Of a DNA stretch of 64,000 nucleotides, positions 26,903-48,175 are shown in pieces. The DNA is taken from contig ML133503.1 in assembly GCA_003864495.1 (NCBI GenBank), forward strand, positions 1,116,001 through 1,180,000. The letters run 5' to 3'. Position 1 is the stretch's first letter, and each line of letters begins with the position of its first letter. The notes beneath the pieces were generated by a model. It ran no database searches and had not been told where the DNA came from. It saw nothing but the letters and a program-made list of their open reading frames with translations. The DNA is from Nemopilema nomurai (lineage: Eukaryota; Cnidaria; Scyphozoa; Rhizostomeae; Rhizostomatidae). Made by a program: the position numbers and the translations under genes.

Positions 26903-29229
26903 TGACAAGGGAGGAGAGACAGACTATATATGATACCTCTAGAAGCCTGCAAAGCTTAGGTAAAAGTAAAACATTTATGTGGCTAGTATCATAGCAGGCA
27001 ATGCTGGGAATAAAATGGTAGGGGTACCATGAATCACACTCCTTGTGGTGCATGCAATGGTGTACAAATGCATCAAAGTACTCAAAAGTACAGAAAACTG
27101 AATATAGAGTCTACATAGCTTCATAGTAAGAAAAAAACCAGGATGTTCCTCCCCTCTTTGAACTTCATGTGAATAAATCTACTTTTGAAGACAAGGATTT
27201 GGGAAGCAAATTGCATCAAGCAAACTGGGAGGAAGAACCAAGTTTGTGGGATGCTATAGCAGTTTATACAAGGTAGCAATGGGATAAAACAGAAATTTCA
27301 AGGGCCTCGTGGATATTTTTATTTTTCTTTTTGTTTTGAAGTTCTCTTTTTTGGGTTTTGACAACACAGCTACAACTAGATCACTTACTGTGAAGTAATC
27401 AGTTATGACTGATTGTGTAAAAGGGTACATTGATAATTCAAAACTGATGAAAAATGACTGCCTGTCAAAACTGATCGTTTATAACTGACTCTCAGGTACG
27501 GAAAATCAGCATATCGTAATGGTTGCCTTTGTGAAGTTCAAGCTTGTCCTAATTTGCAGTGACTATCCTGCTTCTCAAACAAATTATAATTTTTTTCCGA
27601 ACTCCTTTCAAATAGAAACTTTAGAATTGATTACTTTAGAAGAAAGTACTTAGATTATTTGAGGCATGTGAAAAACTGCACATCAGAGCAAAGGAAGGCG
27701 TGTTTTAGGCATGGGCGTGTGGTCTCACACCATTTCTAGTGTTACCTGTATAGGCTGCTTTATATTTATAATCAAAATACATTCTTTCTGTATATATTAA
27801 GAGACCTAGTGCATCATTGAGAGGATTTCCTTTTTAAAACTGTGTCTATCAAGGCTTGTTTGATTTTTAAACTTGACATAGAATGTCTTGCCTTTAGGGC
27901 TAAAAGAAGCAATAACAGAAAACAAGTTAAGCAGTTTTCTTACTGATCAAAGGTTTAGGCACAACATTTACACTAGTAAAGGGATAAGTTTTAATATTAG
28001 CATTATAAACACAAGACATCATAGTAAAATATTTACCTGGATGCCCTGCAGTTGAAGAAAACAATTCTTTTCATTTTCTGGTTGAAAAAGAAGTAGTTGA
28101 AAGACCACAGGCTTCCCTCTTCACCAAATGGGTCTGACTCTAGATCTGGATTGTAGCTAGAGTGCAAAGAAAGAATGACATCAATGCCATGTCAGACAGA
28201 ATCTAACATACAACTAAACACCTTTGTGAAAATGATCTTTTTGATAAAACGACCCTTTACAAACTGATTAGCTCCTTTCACTTACAAGAGAAACATAAAT
28301 AAAACTGAGATATCTGGTTTTGTATACCTGTAAATGCTGCAATCTTGTAAAGATACTTGCTCGTCAATGCTGGACCACAACCTACTGCTCATTTTGGCGT
28401 ATGGTTCACCAATGGCAGTTGACAAGTTGCTATTGATGGATTCTATCACCCACTGCAGGCTCGGCTCCCTGCTAAATTCTTCAGACTTGGCATTGCTGAA
28501 GTCATAATCCTGAAAACTTGCATTCAGTGTGGCGATCAGGTAGAACAAGGTTTTACGATTGCAAGTGGATGAGACAATAACATTTTCCTCCTCTTCCAAG
28601 CTCATTGATCTTGCCTTGTGGTAAGCAGTTGGTGAAATACTGAGCAATGATTCAGGTGGAGAGAGGGCCTCCAAGTCATTAGGACTATGGCCATGAGCAT
28701 TCAGATTCTTGTACAGTCGCTTGTCTTGCCCAGTCATCTTGCAAGAGTAACACTCAAGGCTAGGAACCAAACATTTAACTTCAGTAACAGTTAGAGACCC
28801 CACAAAATTATCATCAAGTAAATCAAATACATGAACAAATTCACATAAACACATTTTAGGTAAAAGATCCCTGTTTAGTATTCAGAGACTAGAATGGGAT
28901 TGGGTGACAAGCTAAAGTTCCTGCCTATAAAAATCCTTTTCTAATACATTACTCTGTTATACCCAATCATTTGGAATAAAATGTTTTACCACTTGGACGG
29001 AAAATATTGAAAGGAATATGGCAAAAGTAATTTAAAAAATACTAAGTAGCTGTTATACTGAAGTAAACATACCCAATCAGCACAATTAATGGAAGCAGAA
29101 AAAACATTTTTTATGGTTATAAAAAAGGATGTAAAATGAATGTTACCTTCCGCAAATTCTGATATTTTCGGACTCAACAGAAAGTTCTGTACTGAGGGAG
29201 TCGAAAGTGGTGTTTTCCAGCAACTTCAT
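25179..29229 (-). CDS. MAF1: MAF1, repressor of RNA polymerase III transcription
   Basis: MAF1 binds RNA polymerase III and blocks its recruitment to promoters, cutting tRNA and 5S rRNA synthesis under stress or low nutrients. Its activity is set by TOR-dependent phosphorylation. Exons on the minus strand: 29229-29147 ([20 protein letters not shown]), 28759-28328, 28156-28037, 25581-25465 and 25203-25179 (stop TGA). All junctions agree in phase and give 258 residues, close to the 256 of human MAF1. Family signatures are clear: [51 protein letters not shown], and [20 protein letters not shown] followed by the FFFN and RIVFFNCR strand region. The acidic C-terminal segment ([13 protein letters not shown]) is also typical. 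The last exon, only 25 nt, is short and less certain. No defect was seen. Confidence 0.95.
26827..26902. repeat. (TA)n microsatellite
   Basis: About 70 bases of uninterrupted TA dinucleotide, ending in ATGTATAT, sit in the large MAF1 intron between the exons ending at 28037 and starting at 25581. A minus-strand open frame reads through it as an alternating Ile-Tyr string; that frame is an artefact. Confidence 0.95.
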
Positions 29230-32200
29230 GGTTTCTTATTCTTCTCTTATCGCCTTGCTTTTAAACAACAATTAATCAAATATCAACGTAGAGCGATCAG
29301 GACGCAAACAAAAAATCTTGGGCACCAAATTCAACAATGCACCTGTGAAGAGTTCGTCGGGCTAGAAAAACTTAGAAATTCCATTCGTTGGTGAAGCGTT
29401 CGTGAAAAACTTTTCATTAAGACGTTCTTCATAAAGTATGCTCCTTTCCGCGGTGAATATCCTGAACGAAACATAAAGATTGAAGAAGGAAGCAAATCCA
29501 AGCTAACGCTCCAAAACAAAAACACTAAGGCCGTGATTGATTCCAAGCAGCTCCACACAGGAAATACTCAAGTCGATGGCATACGATGCAAATGAAAAGC
29601 TCTATCTTGCTCTCTTTGTTGCTTAAAAAACTAGTGATGGTTAACAAAACAACACCAATCGATTTCGCTCCAACAACTCCTTCCCTCAACAATGGCGCTT
29701 AAATTTTTCTTGCATAAAACAAAGCAATGAAGTCATTGCACATCCCACAATGCATCTCGTCACAACCTCCTACAATAACTGGTGATTCCAGGGGGTAAGC
29801 TACAAACAAACTTTACAAATTATTATCTCTTCACCAGTTATGACCGAGGTCTTCAAAGATTACAAAGTTGTTAATGGTATTGGAGTTCTGAAAAACTTGT
29901 CTGTCTTTCTCCTTTGCCAAATAGCTTTCTTACCTACTCCGTAAATTACAAATTGATATAAGGAGACACCTGTAATCTTAGAAAGAGCCTCAGTATTGTA
30001 GGCTCATTAATCCACCACACGCCCATTTTGTTGTTATTGAACATTTATTGAACATTTATTGAACATTACTGCAGCGGTGATAAGAATTCATTTTGTGTTT
30101 AGAGAAACCAGAAGTGCCAAGCAACGTAGCTTCGAAAAAGCCCCACTCATTGCTTAGCACAGAAAGTCCCTCAGGTCAAGACGGTGTCACAAGAGGATCA
30201 TGAGTATTATAATGTGGCTGGAATATCACAGGACATCAACAACATTATCATGAACGAAACACAGTTATGCCGCGCATAGGTCTTTTGGTCAGCAAAGTTT
30301 GTGCTTTTGACTTTAATCAGACCACCTGTTGTGAAGTGCCCTAGACAGCACATTAACGTTGATGTATTAAACAAGCTTTGTTCGATACAGCATTCGTGTT
30401 ACTGGCCATAAGTTATAGATTAAGCAAATCCACCTTGACTGGTCATGTTCAAAGATGTCCTTTAGCGCACAAACTCAACAACTTGACTGCCAAGTATGCT
30501 TGAAATTATCCCTTGCCTACCCAAATCCTCTCGCTCTATTCAGAGCTGGAAAGGGGTTCACTTCCCTAAAAAGCATAACCTGCCAAACATTTTTATTGAC
30601 CACTAGACTTACAATGTAGTTTATTTTTATATTCAGTCTTCTTCCCAAATCAATCCTAACCTCTAAATTGATAATCTCAACCAAATCCTTCCCAAATCAA
30701 TCAACCTCTAATTTGTTCACAAACCAAACATTTACAAGGCATAACAAACAGGCAAACAGTGTAAAACTCGCGCCATCCTTGCGAACTTTATCATCTCTGT
30801 TTATCATTCCTGTCCCTTCTGTTTTCAAATTTTAGAAAAATGACGTCACTGTGTGCTACCCCTCAGGCTTCGGAGTCACTGTTTTTTGCATGTCGCTGTT
30901 CTATCTTTGGTTGCAAATGAATAAAAACTCCATAGAAAGATAGAAAGATATATTGGCTATTGCTTGGTTTTAATCACATCGAATCACACAGGGCACTGTT
31001 ATCTATCATATGACGGCTTATTTCAAAACAATCGTGGCCAAGCTACATGCCTGAGCGCGAGCGAGTGGCCCTTTCCTGTTTAAGTGGAGCTAAGTGAAAC
31101 AAGTTTGGGCACACCAGACTTGACTCGCAAATCGAGGAACTGTTGTGCACATATCGCTACGTTTGTAAACAATCGTAATTGTATCTTTGTGGGTTTCCAC
31201 AAGATATTCTTAGGCACTTACAGTTGTGTTTCTTCTGCCAAACAGTATTGCATGGAATGGAAAAATACATAATTAACCATTGTGATGATTTTTGTGTTGT
31301 AGGTGAAACATAGTATAACTTACTGAGAAACTTGCAATGGTGCAGACAATTGAAGCAGAAGGAAGATGGAAGGAGACGACGAGAATTGTTGTTAAAAATG
31401 GTGTGCTAAAAAGGAAAAAATGAGGAGACAGGATCCTAGAGCTAAGCTTTGATACCTTTAAATTACCGTTAAAAGAAGTTACTCCATTAAGTCAACAGAT
31501 CATATTGCAAAAAGCTGTCCCTGAGAAGGTATCAGGCACGTATGAAGACTCTGCAAAAGAAACTTTTAATCTTCATTTCATGATGTTATAGCACAACCAA
31601 CTGTAGCAGGATGTTCATATTTCATGGTGCAGAGTCCAAGTCAGTCCATTATCTTGACTTTCATTTTAACGAACAACGCCTTCGCATAGGTCTCGCTCAT
31701 CTTTTCACCTTCCCTTGATCACTCATCGGTGTTTAAAACATTCCCCCTTTTCTACTTTCAAATCAGAAACTACACGCAAGACAAATCAGAAACACACGCT
31801 CACATACACGCAAGAGCGCACACACAAGCACGCATATGTGCTCAATATGGAAGCTGGACTGCAAAAACGCGAACCTACATTTCCCAGTCACCTAGTCGTT
31901 TTGGTTACATCTAGAAGTCTTGGAGGAAAAAAAGTAGCAAGAATTGTAAGGAAACTGCCATGAGAAATAAACGTAAATATTTCTGTTTTTCAAACTGCAG
32001 ACCAATTTCTACTACATGCTCTTATACGTGCTTAGCTAAACAAAGTAATAATACTGAAAAGCTGCCTAAAATCAAACACTGCATTCTATCAAATATATAT
32101 AATGTAAACATTTTATCACTATTTCTACACACTGTTGTCGCGGAAGGTGTTGAGGGACATAATGCACAAACCTGAATTGTGTACAAATGCATTTGTAAAA

Positions 32201-32552
32201 AGTGTTATAGGAAAAACCTGATTTTAAAAGAGCCACTGGAAAACGGATTGTTAGGGGATGCTGGGCAATTTTCGAAATTCAGATTCAACTTGGACAGAGT
32301 TCTGTTGCAATAATTCTTAATATAAAGGGGTAAACAGCGAAGAGAAACAAAACGTACTCTTACTTCTAAGACAAGCATCAATAGCCCTTCTTGCATTGAG
32401 TATACTGAGGACGTCACAACATTTCTGATATTTGGAACACAATTGACACTTCATCACAAGAGGGTGGTTTCGAAGCACACTTGACAACGGAAGACTACAT
32501 GCGGTGCATTCGCCTATACCTAATTTAGTCAATTCCAAGAACGCAGTTGAGG
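29230..32552. other. Intergenic region upstream of MAF1
   Basis: This 3.3 kb contains the MAF1 promoter at its left end and probably the TAT 3' UTR at its right end. No gene was recognised. Features seen are three exact copies of the 11-bp unit TTATTGAACAT at 30034-30066, and a CA-rich stretch near 31770-31840 that creates His/Thr-rich open frames. A cysteine-rich minus-strand frame next to TAT is listed separately. Confidence 0.5.
32330..32535 (-). other. Cysteine-rich open frame just 3' of TAT
   Basis: A minus-strand frame reads GIGECTAC, then RNHPLV, then CQLCSKYQKCC. The two Cys-x2-Cys pairs, with HPL between them, recall the first zinc site of ADD (ATRX/DNMT3-type) domains. It may be bounded by an acceptor (ATTAG) and a strong donor (GTAAGAG). 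The following exons of such a domain were not found. It starts about 20 bases after the TAT stop, so it may simply be 3' UTR. Confidence 0.2.
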
Positions 32553-35500
32553 TTAATGGGAGTTGCCGTTCACTGAATCAGTCGAAAACTGACTGCAAAA
32601 CTGTCGAATGCGGTCGCAGGCAGTTCTCAGCATCTCTTCTGGTGGCGTAAGGACCATCCGGAAGAAGTTTGGCATGCCAAAGCACTGAAAAACAGACATT
32701 TGGTGTTAAACTATGAAAACCATGTATTATATCAGATATCATTTAACTTAACAATGTTAAACTGTCGTACGTTGACTGATTGAGAGAGCGTTGAAACGAA
32801 CTTTGTCTCAAGGTGACAATGAAGATAACTTCCTACACAAGGTTCTTTTTAACTACTGACTTCTTTGTACCTTCCAGGTTTTTTAACTTCTTTATGAAAT
32901 ATGCAGCTTCAGTTGGCTTGGCTTATAAGTTCGTATTCACATAAGAAATAAAGCATCCAAAAAGTTTACAAGCTTCATTAATATGACAGAAATTCATTTG
33001 TCAGTAAAAAGGTAGCAGGGTTTACGATAAATCCTATGACTTCAGCAAAAGTTATGCCATAGGGGCGCATATCTCATGTGAATATGAAATGAAAATTGAC
33101 ACATCAGAATATGAAAACATACCGATCCTGGAAGGCAAAACACGGACATGGTAGACACCAATCGTTGGGTGAAATCGAGGTCATCTTTAAAACACTTCAT
33201 TATGGATTCATCTAATCCAACCTGAATATTAATTAAATTAATAAAAGATTAATTCGCACTTTTATCGGTCAAATGATGCAAATTAGAATGGACATTTCTT
33301 TTCAAGAGTTTAATATTGAGATAATATGAGATAAACGCAGAAAGAATAGCTTTGCCATTAGCATACTTCATCGAAAAACTATAAACACAAAATATTCTAG
33401 TGTTTATATGCCTAGGCAAATACTTCTGCTTTCTTTTGCATGCAGAGAAAAGGAAATCCAGCCTACCATCATGTACATGGCGCCTCTGGGTTTAACAGGC
33501 TTCAGACCGGGGACCATTGACAAATTCAAGAAGCACAAGTCTGCATTTGTCTGTAAAAATGGAATAGCAACATATGAACTAATGCGATGATCCAAGCTGG
33601 CAAATGATCCAAGCTGGGTTTCGCTTGATTAGAGTTCTTAGGTTACTCGTAGGCTTTAACATTGAAAATACAGAAGATGTCTTGAAATATGTCCAAGATA
33701 CTGAAGATGTGAAGTGCATCAACCTTTAGAGAAAAACATGGCAACAGGAGGTAAGAGAAGAGATGTTAATTTTCGATTTTCGAAAGAAAAAACAACAAAA
33801 AGATCTGTTTCATTTAGCTTAACTCTTACAATTTCAGGATTTCAAAAAGCAAAGCTTTAACAATCCAGAAAACTACTGTTGTGAAAAGAGCATACCTCTA
33901 TGAAATCAATGGTCTTTTTGAAGAAACTTGAGGGTGTGTTTGCAAGTATGGACGGGAGAGCTCCTTCAATGAGAGAACATGGTCCCAACGTTTTCGTTGA
34001 TAAATCAGCCAATCCCTTGCGCACCTGTGCAGAAACAAAATTGAAAGTAAACAATGTTGTACAAGGGCCTTAAACCAGTACGCATTGGCAATATGCATGC
34101 ATTGCTAAAGAAAGGCTTTCTACAAACTTGCTTGACTTGGCTTCAAAAACTAGAGCTAGCTTGGGACACCATACGTTTTGTAATTGTTTTGAACATCAGT
34201 TCATTCACAGTCAATGAAAACTCAAATGTCATAGTGAAGTAAACATGTTTTGGAAAAAGCTAAACCGTGGATGCGCTTTTGTAAATCATGGTAAGAGCAA
34301 GCAAACTCACATCTCTGAAGGTATTGTTATGGTCGTGAATTAAGATCCAGCCCAGTCTCCAGCCAGGGACAAGAAACCTGTGCAGGAGAAGAAATCTATA
34401 AGTAACACTGCTAAAACAGGCAATAAGGTTAAAATAACAGAGACACAACAGCCATGTTTACCTTCATTTAAAAAATACAATATCTGTATGTAATACAAAC
34501 AATTTAACAGTGTTGTCAAATAAGCTTTCTATAACATGGTTTACAAAACTGACTTAGCAAATTTGAGAGACAGTTATATCGTGAGATATGTAATAAAAAA
34601 GCAAACCTTTTGGACAGTGCACCAAGTGCCAAGACAGGAACAGTTTTTGATAGACTTGCCATTGGATAAAAAGTTTCATCCTTGAAAACCTGTCAAAATC
34701 AATGAGCAAGGAATAAGGCAACTGTCATTTAAAACTACACTTTGATATAGCCAATTTTGTTGGTGTATAGACTAGATTAAGGAGATTGGGAAAAAATGGC
34801 TTAAAGATTTCAAGTCCAAAAAGCCACACTCCCTTCAGCTCTGAAAAGCTTGTCTAGCAGTGCTGTCAAAACCCAACGTCAGCAAAAGCTGAACAACACA
34901 ATAATAATAATTATGATCATACCGCATAAGCATATATCTCATCAGCAATAATTGGAAGACGATGTCTTTCAGCAACTGAAATGAATATGGCATGAAGTAA
35001 ATTTTAAAAGAGAATAAAAACTGCCAAGATGAAAGCTTACTTGAAAAAATATGAGCAAATTAAGATTAGAAGAAAAAGTAACAGAAAACAATGGATTCCT
35101 CACCAGCAATAATTTGCAGCATATGTTCTTTGCTGAAAACTGAGCCACAAGGATTTGAAGGGTTATTCACAATTATACAAGACGTCTTTTCATCAATTAA
35201 AGACTCCATTTGTTCTAGGTCTACCTCCCAACCTTTTTCTGGCTGTTGGATTGAGGAAATAAACATCTCACAGCTTTATGCCAAAAACTGACAAGATTCA
35301 TAATTCTAAAAGCAGAATACAATGATCTACTACAAAAAAGGAAAATGAACCAATATAATTTTAAATATCACAAGCAAAAGACATTTATAGCTAAAAAGGG
35401 CTCAATGAGCAAAAAGGTGTGGTACAATGAAAACAAGATAAAGCAGAGCTGCTGCAAAAGACATATCAAGTCATTCTTACAAATTTTTAAACACCTAATT

Positions 35501-37565
35501 CTCAAAACTCAAAGCCTAAAGATGCATTGCTAGAAAGCTTAAGAACTGCAAAAAATAACAAATGAGATAGAGCAGATATTTTTCTATCTAATTTATCTGC
35601 TTGATGGCAAAGTTAAAGCAATATAGGTATGTACATTTGAGACAAAGAGAAAGGCGAGACTCAAAAAGACCTCACAGGAAGATAACTTAATCATAGACAA
35701 ATCATAGATTTGTTATTAAACATAATTATAAAGTTCACTGAGAAACTTTAGCACACAATTGACCAAAAATGATGTACACATGGTTGGGAATGTGATAATC
35801 CAAGCTGCAATGTGATAATCAACTCACACAAAGCTTGTACATGCGTTGTTCATATCCCTCAGATCCAGCAATGGTTCTGTAAAGTGAAAACCCAGGGTTC
35901 GGAATGAGGACATTATCACCTGGATTTGCAACACAACGCAGGGCCTTCTCAACAGCCTCTGAGCCTCCACTTGTCATAATCACATCCTGTTGAAAGCAGA
36001 TTTGAGCAATATTTGAAAACCTTATCTGGAAAACCTCACCAAAAATGATTCAGAAAGCCAACAGGTAACTTTCCAGTCCTTTTTTATGTAAACTTGATTT
36101 CTAACCAAAGCTTTAATTCAGACAATAGAGAAAATGTTCTACAATTACAGCACTTTTTCATTTGAGCTCCTTGGACAATGTCATAAAATGACAAAAAAGA
36201 AAAAACACCCATTGATGCCTCAAAAACAATGTAAGATGAAGTAAAATGTGTTTTTGTTAACAGTACGAAAACTCACCTTCTCTGTCAGTGGAGTTTCTGG
36301 AGTAGAGGAAAATTTAGCAACAGCCTCTCTGGCAGCTAAACTACCTGTTGAAACAATCAAATGTTAAAATAGATGCTAAATTAACCTAATCATGGATGCA
36401 AACAGTTGCACTTGCTATTCACGAAGATCAAACTTTGAAAACACCATCATATAAAAGCAGTGCTAGGCAATGATTTTTTGCAAAAACTTGGCAACTAAAT
36501 TTATTTGTGATAGAAGTGCAAACTTAAAAAACACAAATAAAGAATGATAAAATAACTTAATTACAAAATTGTGGAGACAACTATTTTTTTTGATTCAATT
36601 CACAAACAATTTCCTTCCAAATTAGAGGCAATATAATTCTGGAAATGTGGAGCATACATACAAGCAAACAATTATCAAGATAGATTTTCTAACATGCATA
36701 CAAATTAACATGGTCTCACCAATCGCTGGCAAGTAGCCATTACATTTCCCTGAAGTGGCTGCTTCAACAACTGCATCAATCGCTTCCTGCGGAGGTGTTA
36801 AATTGCCAAAAATAGTTGGGTCACCTTTGGGTAAAGGTCAAATGATTAGTTGATCTAAAAAAGGTTGAAATACTTTATAGCATTAAATATAGACCTCAAT
36901 TTTAATATATTCTTTATCTTACCTCAAAGAAATTTCAGTGGTAAAAATATTTGTTGGATCCATCTCTTCAAACCATTGTAATTTGTACAGAGCTCTTCAA
37001 AACAACACATGTCTAACTAAAAAAAAGACTCTAACATGCATATTCTAACAGAAGTATCTTAAAATAACTCCACTGCATGCAGCATGCATTATAATCTATC
37101 TACATAAATTGTCAGCAAAAATTAACAAATGGTACATTTTTAAAGCAATGACACACACAGCATTTTATGGAAGTAAATGCATGAATAAACAATTTCTTGC
37201 TTGGCCAAAATTTCTCATTATATCAGGTATGAAGTGAATGAAACATTGTTCTCAAATGCACATACATTATATATCAAAAAAGGAAAATAAAGACCCCTTT
37301 AAAATCTTCAAAATCTGTTTTTAATTTAACTCTAGATGCCAAAACATCTTAACATAAAATATTAAATAAAGACCTGTGTAGAGCTAAACTAACCGATGGA
37401 GACAGAAATGAATTCATAGTCAGGGTTGGGCTCAATTTTCATTTGATCAATTATTCTCCTTATTGGATTGACTGTATGTTCTGCTGAAATTGATATCGGG
37501 ACAACCCATTTCTCTTTCTTTTGGCTTGATTGTTGAATCTGTCCACTTTTTTCAATTAAGTCCAT
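32553..37565 (-). CDS. TAT: Tyrosine aminotransferase
   Basis: This pyridoxal-phosphate enzyme converts tyrosine and 2-oxoglutarate to 4-hydroxyphenylpyruvate and glutamate, the first step of tyrosine breakdown in the cytosol. Exons on the minus strand: 37565-37394, 36824-36720, 36344-36277, 35986-35828, 35242-35104, 34975-34923, 34689-34607, 34377-34311, 34024-33896, 33550-33467, 33221-33123 and 32684-32553 (stop TAA). Every junction agrees in phase, giving 429 residues against 454 in human. Signatures: [82 protein letters not shown] (cofactor site), ADEIYAYA, and [16 protein letters not shown], in which the Lys of LSKR is the expected Schiff-base lysine. The N-terminus is shorter than in vertebrates; the chosen ATG precedes a conserved NPIR segment. 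No break was seen. Confidence 0.97.
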
Positions 37566-44894
<7,329 letters not shown>

Positions 44895-47800
44895 ACAATG
44901 TTTCCGCCTAGCAGCGAAGATTCCGTTCTTTTGGACTGAGCAAGGTTGAACAAGTTTCTTGACCTTCCTCATTCCCTTGCTGATTTCTGTTGGGTAAACA
45001 CCTTTACGTATAGCGTATTTATCGTAGAATTTGTTATAAATTTCAAGATCAAAAGCTACGAGAAAGAAATTGTGACGTTTTGTATCTCCTGTCTTGTTGC
45101 TGTCTAGGTTAGGTAAGTTAGGGTCGAAAGGCTATTGAAAACTCGAAATGAGAAATTAATATGAAGAAATATCGAACTCTCTGCAATCACTTTCACCTCT
45201 CAAATTCAAGCTATGCAAGTTGAGCCAGTGGAAGCGTGCCTATGTCATCATGGCCTGACTTGATTTTAGGTTCCTTTAACACAGTTTCAATTGATTGATT
45301 TAATAAGTGTAGATGTCAAAGCACGATTTGAAAACTGACCTTATAAGAATGTTACGTCAAACATATGTAAACACCCGTGTAAAAATCCCAGCTGAGCTAC
45401 ATGCAAAAGTAGATGTACAATGCAAAATGACTTTTAGACATTTAAATCCCGCCGATGGATTTAGGTAAGCAAAGACGTTATTTTGCACCCCGGAGCAGCA
45501 TTGTGGAGGAGCTGCGATGCTAGCCTCATTTTCTTCTCTCCGTGCCTATACAGAACAGGGCTCGTCCAGATGTCGTTGCCTTGGGGAGAGATTTTCCATA
45601 TCCCACAGGTTTAGCCACTAACTTGTTCGTTACGATTCTGAGGCAGCATTGAAAAAGAGGCTGTCAGAAAACTAGAAGGACTCGTGGGCTATGATGGGAT
45701 ATTTCTGTTTGGGATGTGCAGTTTGAAATAGATTGCACTTTGTACCACCATGTAAAAGGATACTTGCTGTGTTTGAATGATCTTGTGCAACGAGGTTTTT
45801 CTCTGCATTTGGAATCCAGTGCTTCTTCCAAAAGAAGTTTATCTTGCACATTGATAAACCAATTTCTTTACTATCAACATATTTTTAAATAATGTATCGC
45901 ATAAAAAGCCAGGAACTCATAAGAGGCAATTGGTCAAGGGCAGCCCCAATGCTCCACGGAAAATTGTATGGATTTAAAGAACAGAAGCAGTAAGTGGAAT
46001 ACCCCCTGATTAATTGTCTAGCTTATTGCTAAACAAGTTTGTCAAGTGTCTTGAAAACTAAAAGATGCGTCGATCACCGATTATCAGGCTGCTCCCAATA
46101 ACTACCTTGCTTAAACATGCCAAAGTTAAAATGACACAATAATGAACTTTGAAGCACAATGATTAAATGTACCTAATGAAGAGCAAAGGCTGGTGAACCA
46201 TCCGTGTAAGATGTTGATAAAACGGTTGAAATAAAGAAACGCAAAGTAGACTCTGAATATTCTGACAAATCATCCAGAGAAAAAAGAAAAAGAGAGCTTG
46301 CATTTCAATCAAATCTGCGTTTTTTTGAATATATAAACCCCAATGCGGGTTACAGTATAGAGAAGGTATGCAAGCAGAAACATTCAAACGCAATGAGGCA
46401 ACACTGACTATCGGTAAGTTACCGAAATTTCAAATTTCAGAAATCAATCCCATCCTTTTTCAGTCTATTCGGGATGAAAAGTTTTTTCGATCAGAAAAGA
46501 TTAGAATACAGCCTTCCATCCTTTTCTCTCTAAGCTGTATCGGCCTGGTGTGCATTATATAATATTTGTTGGAGTACAGTTTCTGCGTTGTACAACCGAA
46601 AGTCGAACCTGATAATGGATAAAGCCATTGTCTTGCTACGGCACGTGACTCCTGCTAGAACAGTCATAGGTCGAAACGGGAACCGTATGACCGCGCCCAT
46701 GCTAGTTGCCAATGCATATATTAAGGGATACACCGATTTAAAAGAGATTGAATGTCACGATTTTGAATGAAGCACCACCGATGCATCCAGAAATGGCTAA
46801 TTCATAAGTCAGCTACGGCTAGTCAAACTTTTTGATATTGTAGAAAATCAGGTGTTTTGCTAGTCCCTCTGATCTAAAAATGCTACAATTTCTCTTCACT
46901 GATAAGAGCCTCGTCTCTTGTGTGTAAAATAACCTGTATCTTAAGCTTCATTTTCTAATGCTTTATTATTGGCAATGATAAAGTACCTTACGAAGTGTCG
47001 CTAAGTTCCAAAAGCCACCTTCGAAGCATTAAATTTCGAAATCGAATCACTTTTTTATTAGGTTACCTATAATAGATATATATTTCTTTGTTATATCTTG
47101 TCTCTTGAGATGGAATTATAGTCTGAAGTGTCTTTCTCGTTCTTTTGTCAATCTCTTTGAAGTTGACACCTCTCGTCGAAGACAACCAGTCAACATTCAT
47201 TCTTTATGTTTTGCACCTGACTGATTGTAAGTACATGATACTGTTCGACAAGAGATATATTTTCTGTCTCCGAGCCTTCTCTGTAAACCCGCAAACGCTA
47301 TATTTACATGCTTCCCTTACAGCCTTTCAAAAGACATGTTTCACACTTGCAAGACCTTTGCGGAAACATTCAACCTTTGTTCAAATCAAACAATGACAAC
47401 GAGGAATATTTATTGAAAATATATTCCGGGTTAATGGGTTATTCTTCCGCTTTTCTCTGTCGGTTCCTACCACGATGGCATCACACGGATAAGCAGTACT
47501 TTGTTCAATTCGCTGGTGATAAGTTTTATCTTTGAACTGCAGGATACACTTCAACCACTACCCCTACGCCCCTACAAAAAACCGCGAAACAATTCCCAAG
47601 CAGCCAGAACAAATTTCAATCCTTTGGTTGAATTTAGAAATGGGGTATTAAGCATTTTAGCCATTCCCAGATGAAACCATTTTATGTATGCTGCACCAGG
47701 ACCACCAATTTGCATCTCAAAGTGGGGCGAGGGGCAAAATGTGAAAGTAAGGGGGTTTAGAAAAGGCCACCACCAAGCTGTCTACATTACCGCTACATAG

Positions 47801-48122
47801 CATTTTGCACTACAGAAAGGTTGGGGCACGCCCCTTCCGATCCCACCGGCCATGTCTATATTTGGACAGGGGTTTCTTTTACTAGAACTTTGCCCCCTTT
47901 CCAAAGATTTCTTGTCGATTACCCTTCGGCAAGGTATGATTGAGCAACTCTTTGCGTCTTACCAAAAGCCAGGTTTTCTTCCGCTAGCGTGAAAGTCTGT
48001 GGTTTTATGTGCTAATTCAGCATTCATCTTGAATTGTTATAAATATAAAAATATTCCGGTTGACCTGGTGCTGAGGTTAGCCATTTGACACTAGAACATA
48101 AAAACCAGTGTTCTCCGTATTG
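44895..48122. other. Intergenic region between PSMA7 and the transferrin cluster
   Basis: No gene was recognised in this 3.2 kb. Several short open frames occur on both strands (for example plus 46588-46770 and minus 46530-46733). None has a family motif, and those two are antisense to each other. The left end will include the PSMA7 3' UTR. Confidence 0.5.
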
Positions 48123-48130
48123 TATAAAAG
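48123..48130 (+). promoter_or_regulatory. TATA box of the first transferrin gene
   Basis: TATAAAAG stands 53 bases upstream of the ATG at 48176. That leaves room for a start site near 48150 and a very short 5' UTR. The sequence AGCCAGTGTT just after it partly repeats ACCAGTGTT just before it. Position and consensus support a promoter; no expression evidence is available from sequence. Confidence 0.6.
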
Positions 48131-48175
48131 CCAGTGTTGTCCAGGGCTTGTCATTGCCAGGTCACAGTTGGCACG

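Noticed and set aside
26769..27053. Minus-strand open frame with a long Ile-Tyr repeat
   Set aside because: Translation of the TA microsatellite, not a protein.
31715..31963. His/Thr-rich plus-strand frames
   Set aside because: They arise from a CA-rich low-complexity stretch.
46530..46770. Opposed open frames, one with PLIYAL reminiscent of receptor transmembrane segments
   Set aside because: Too short, no flanking receptor-like sequence, and equally open on both strands.
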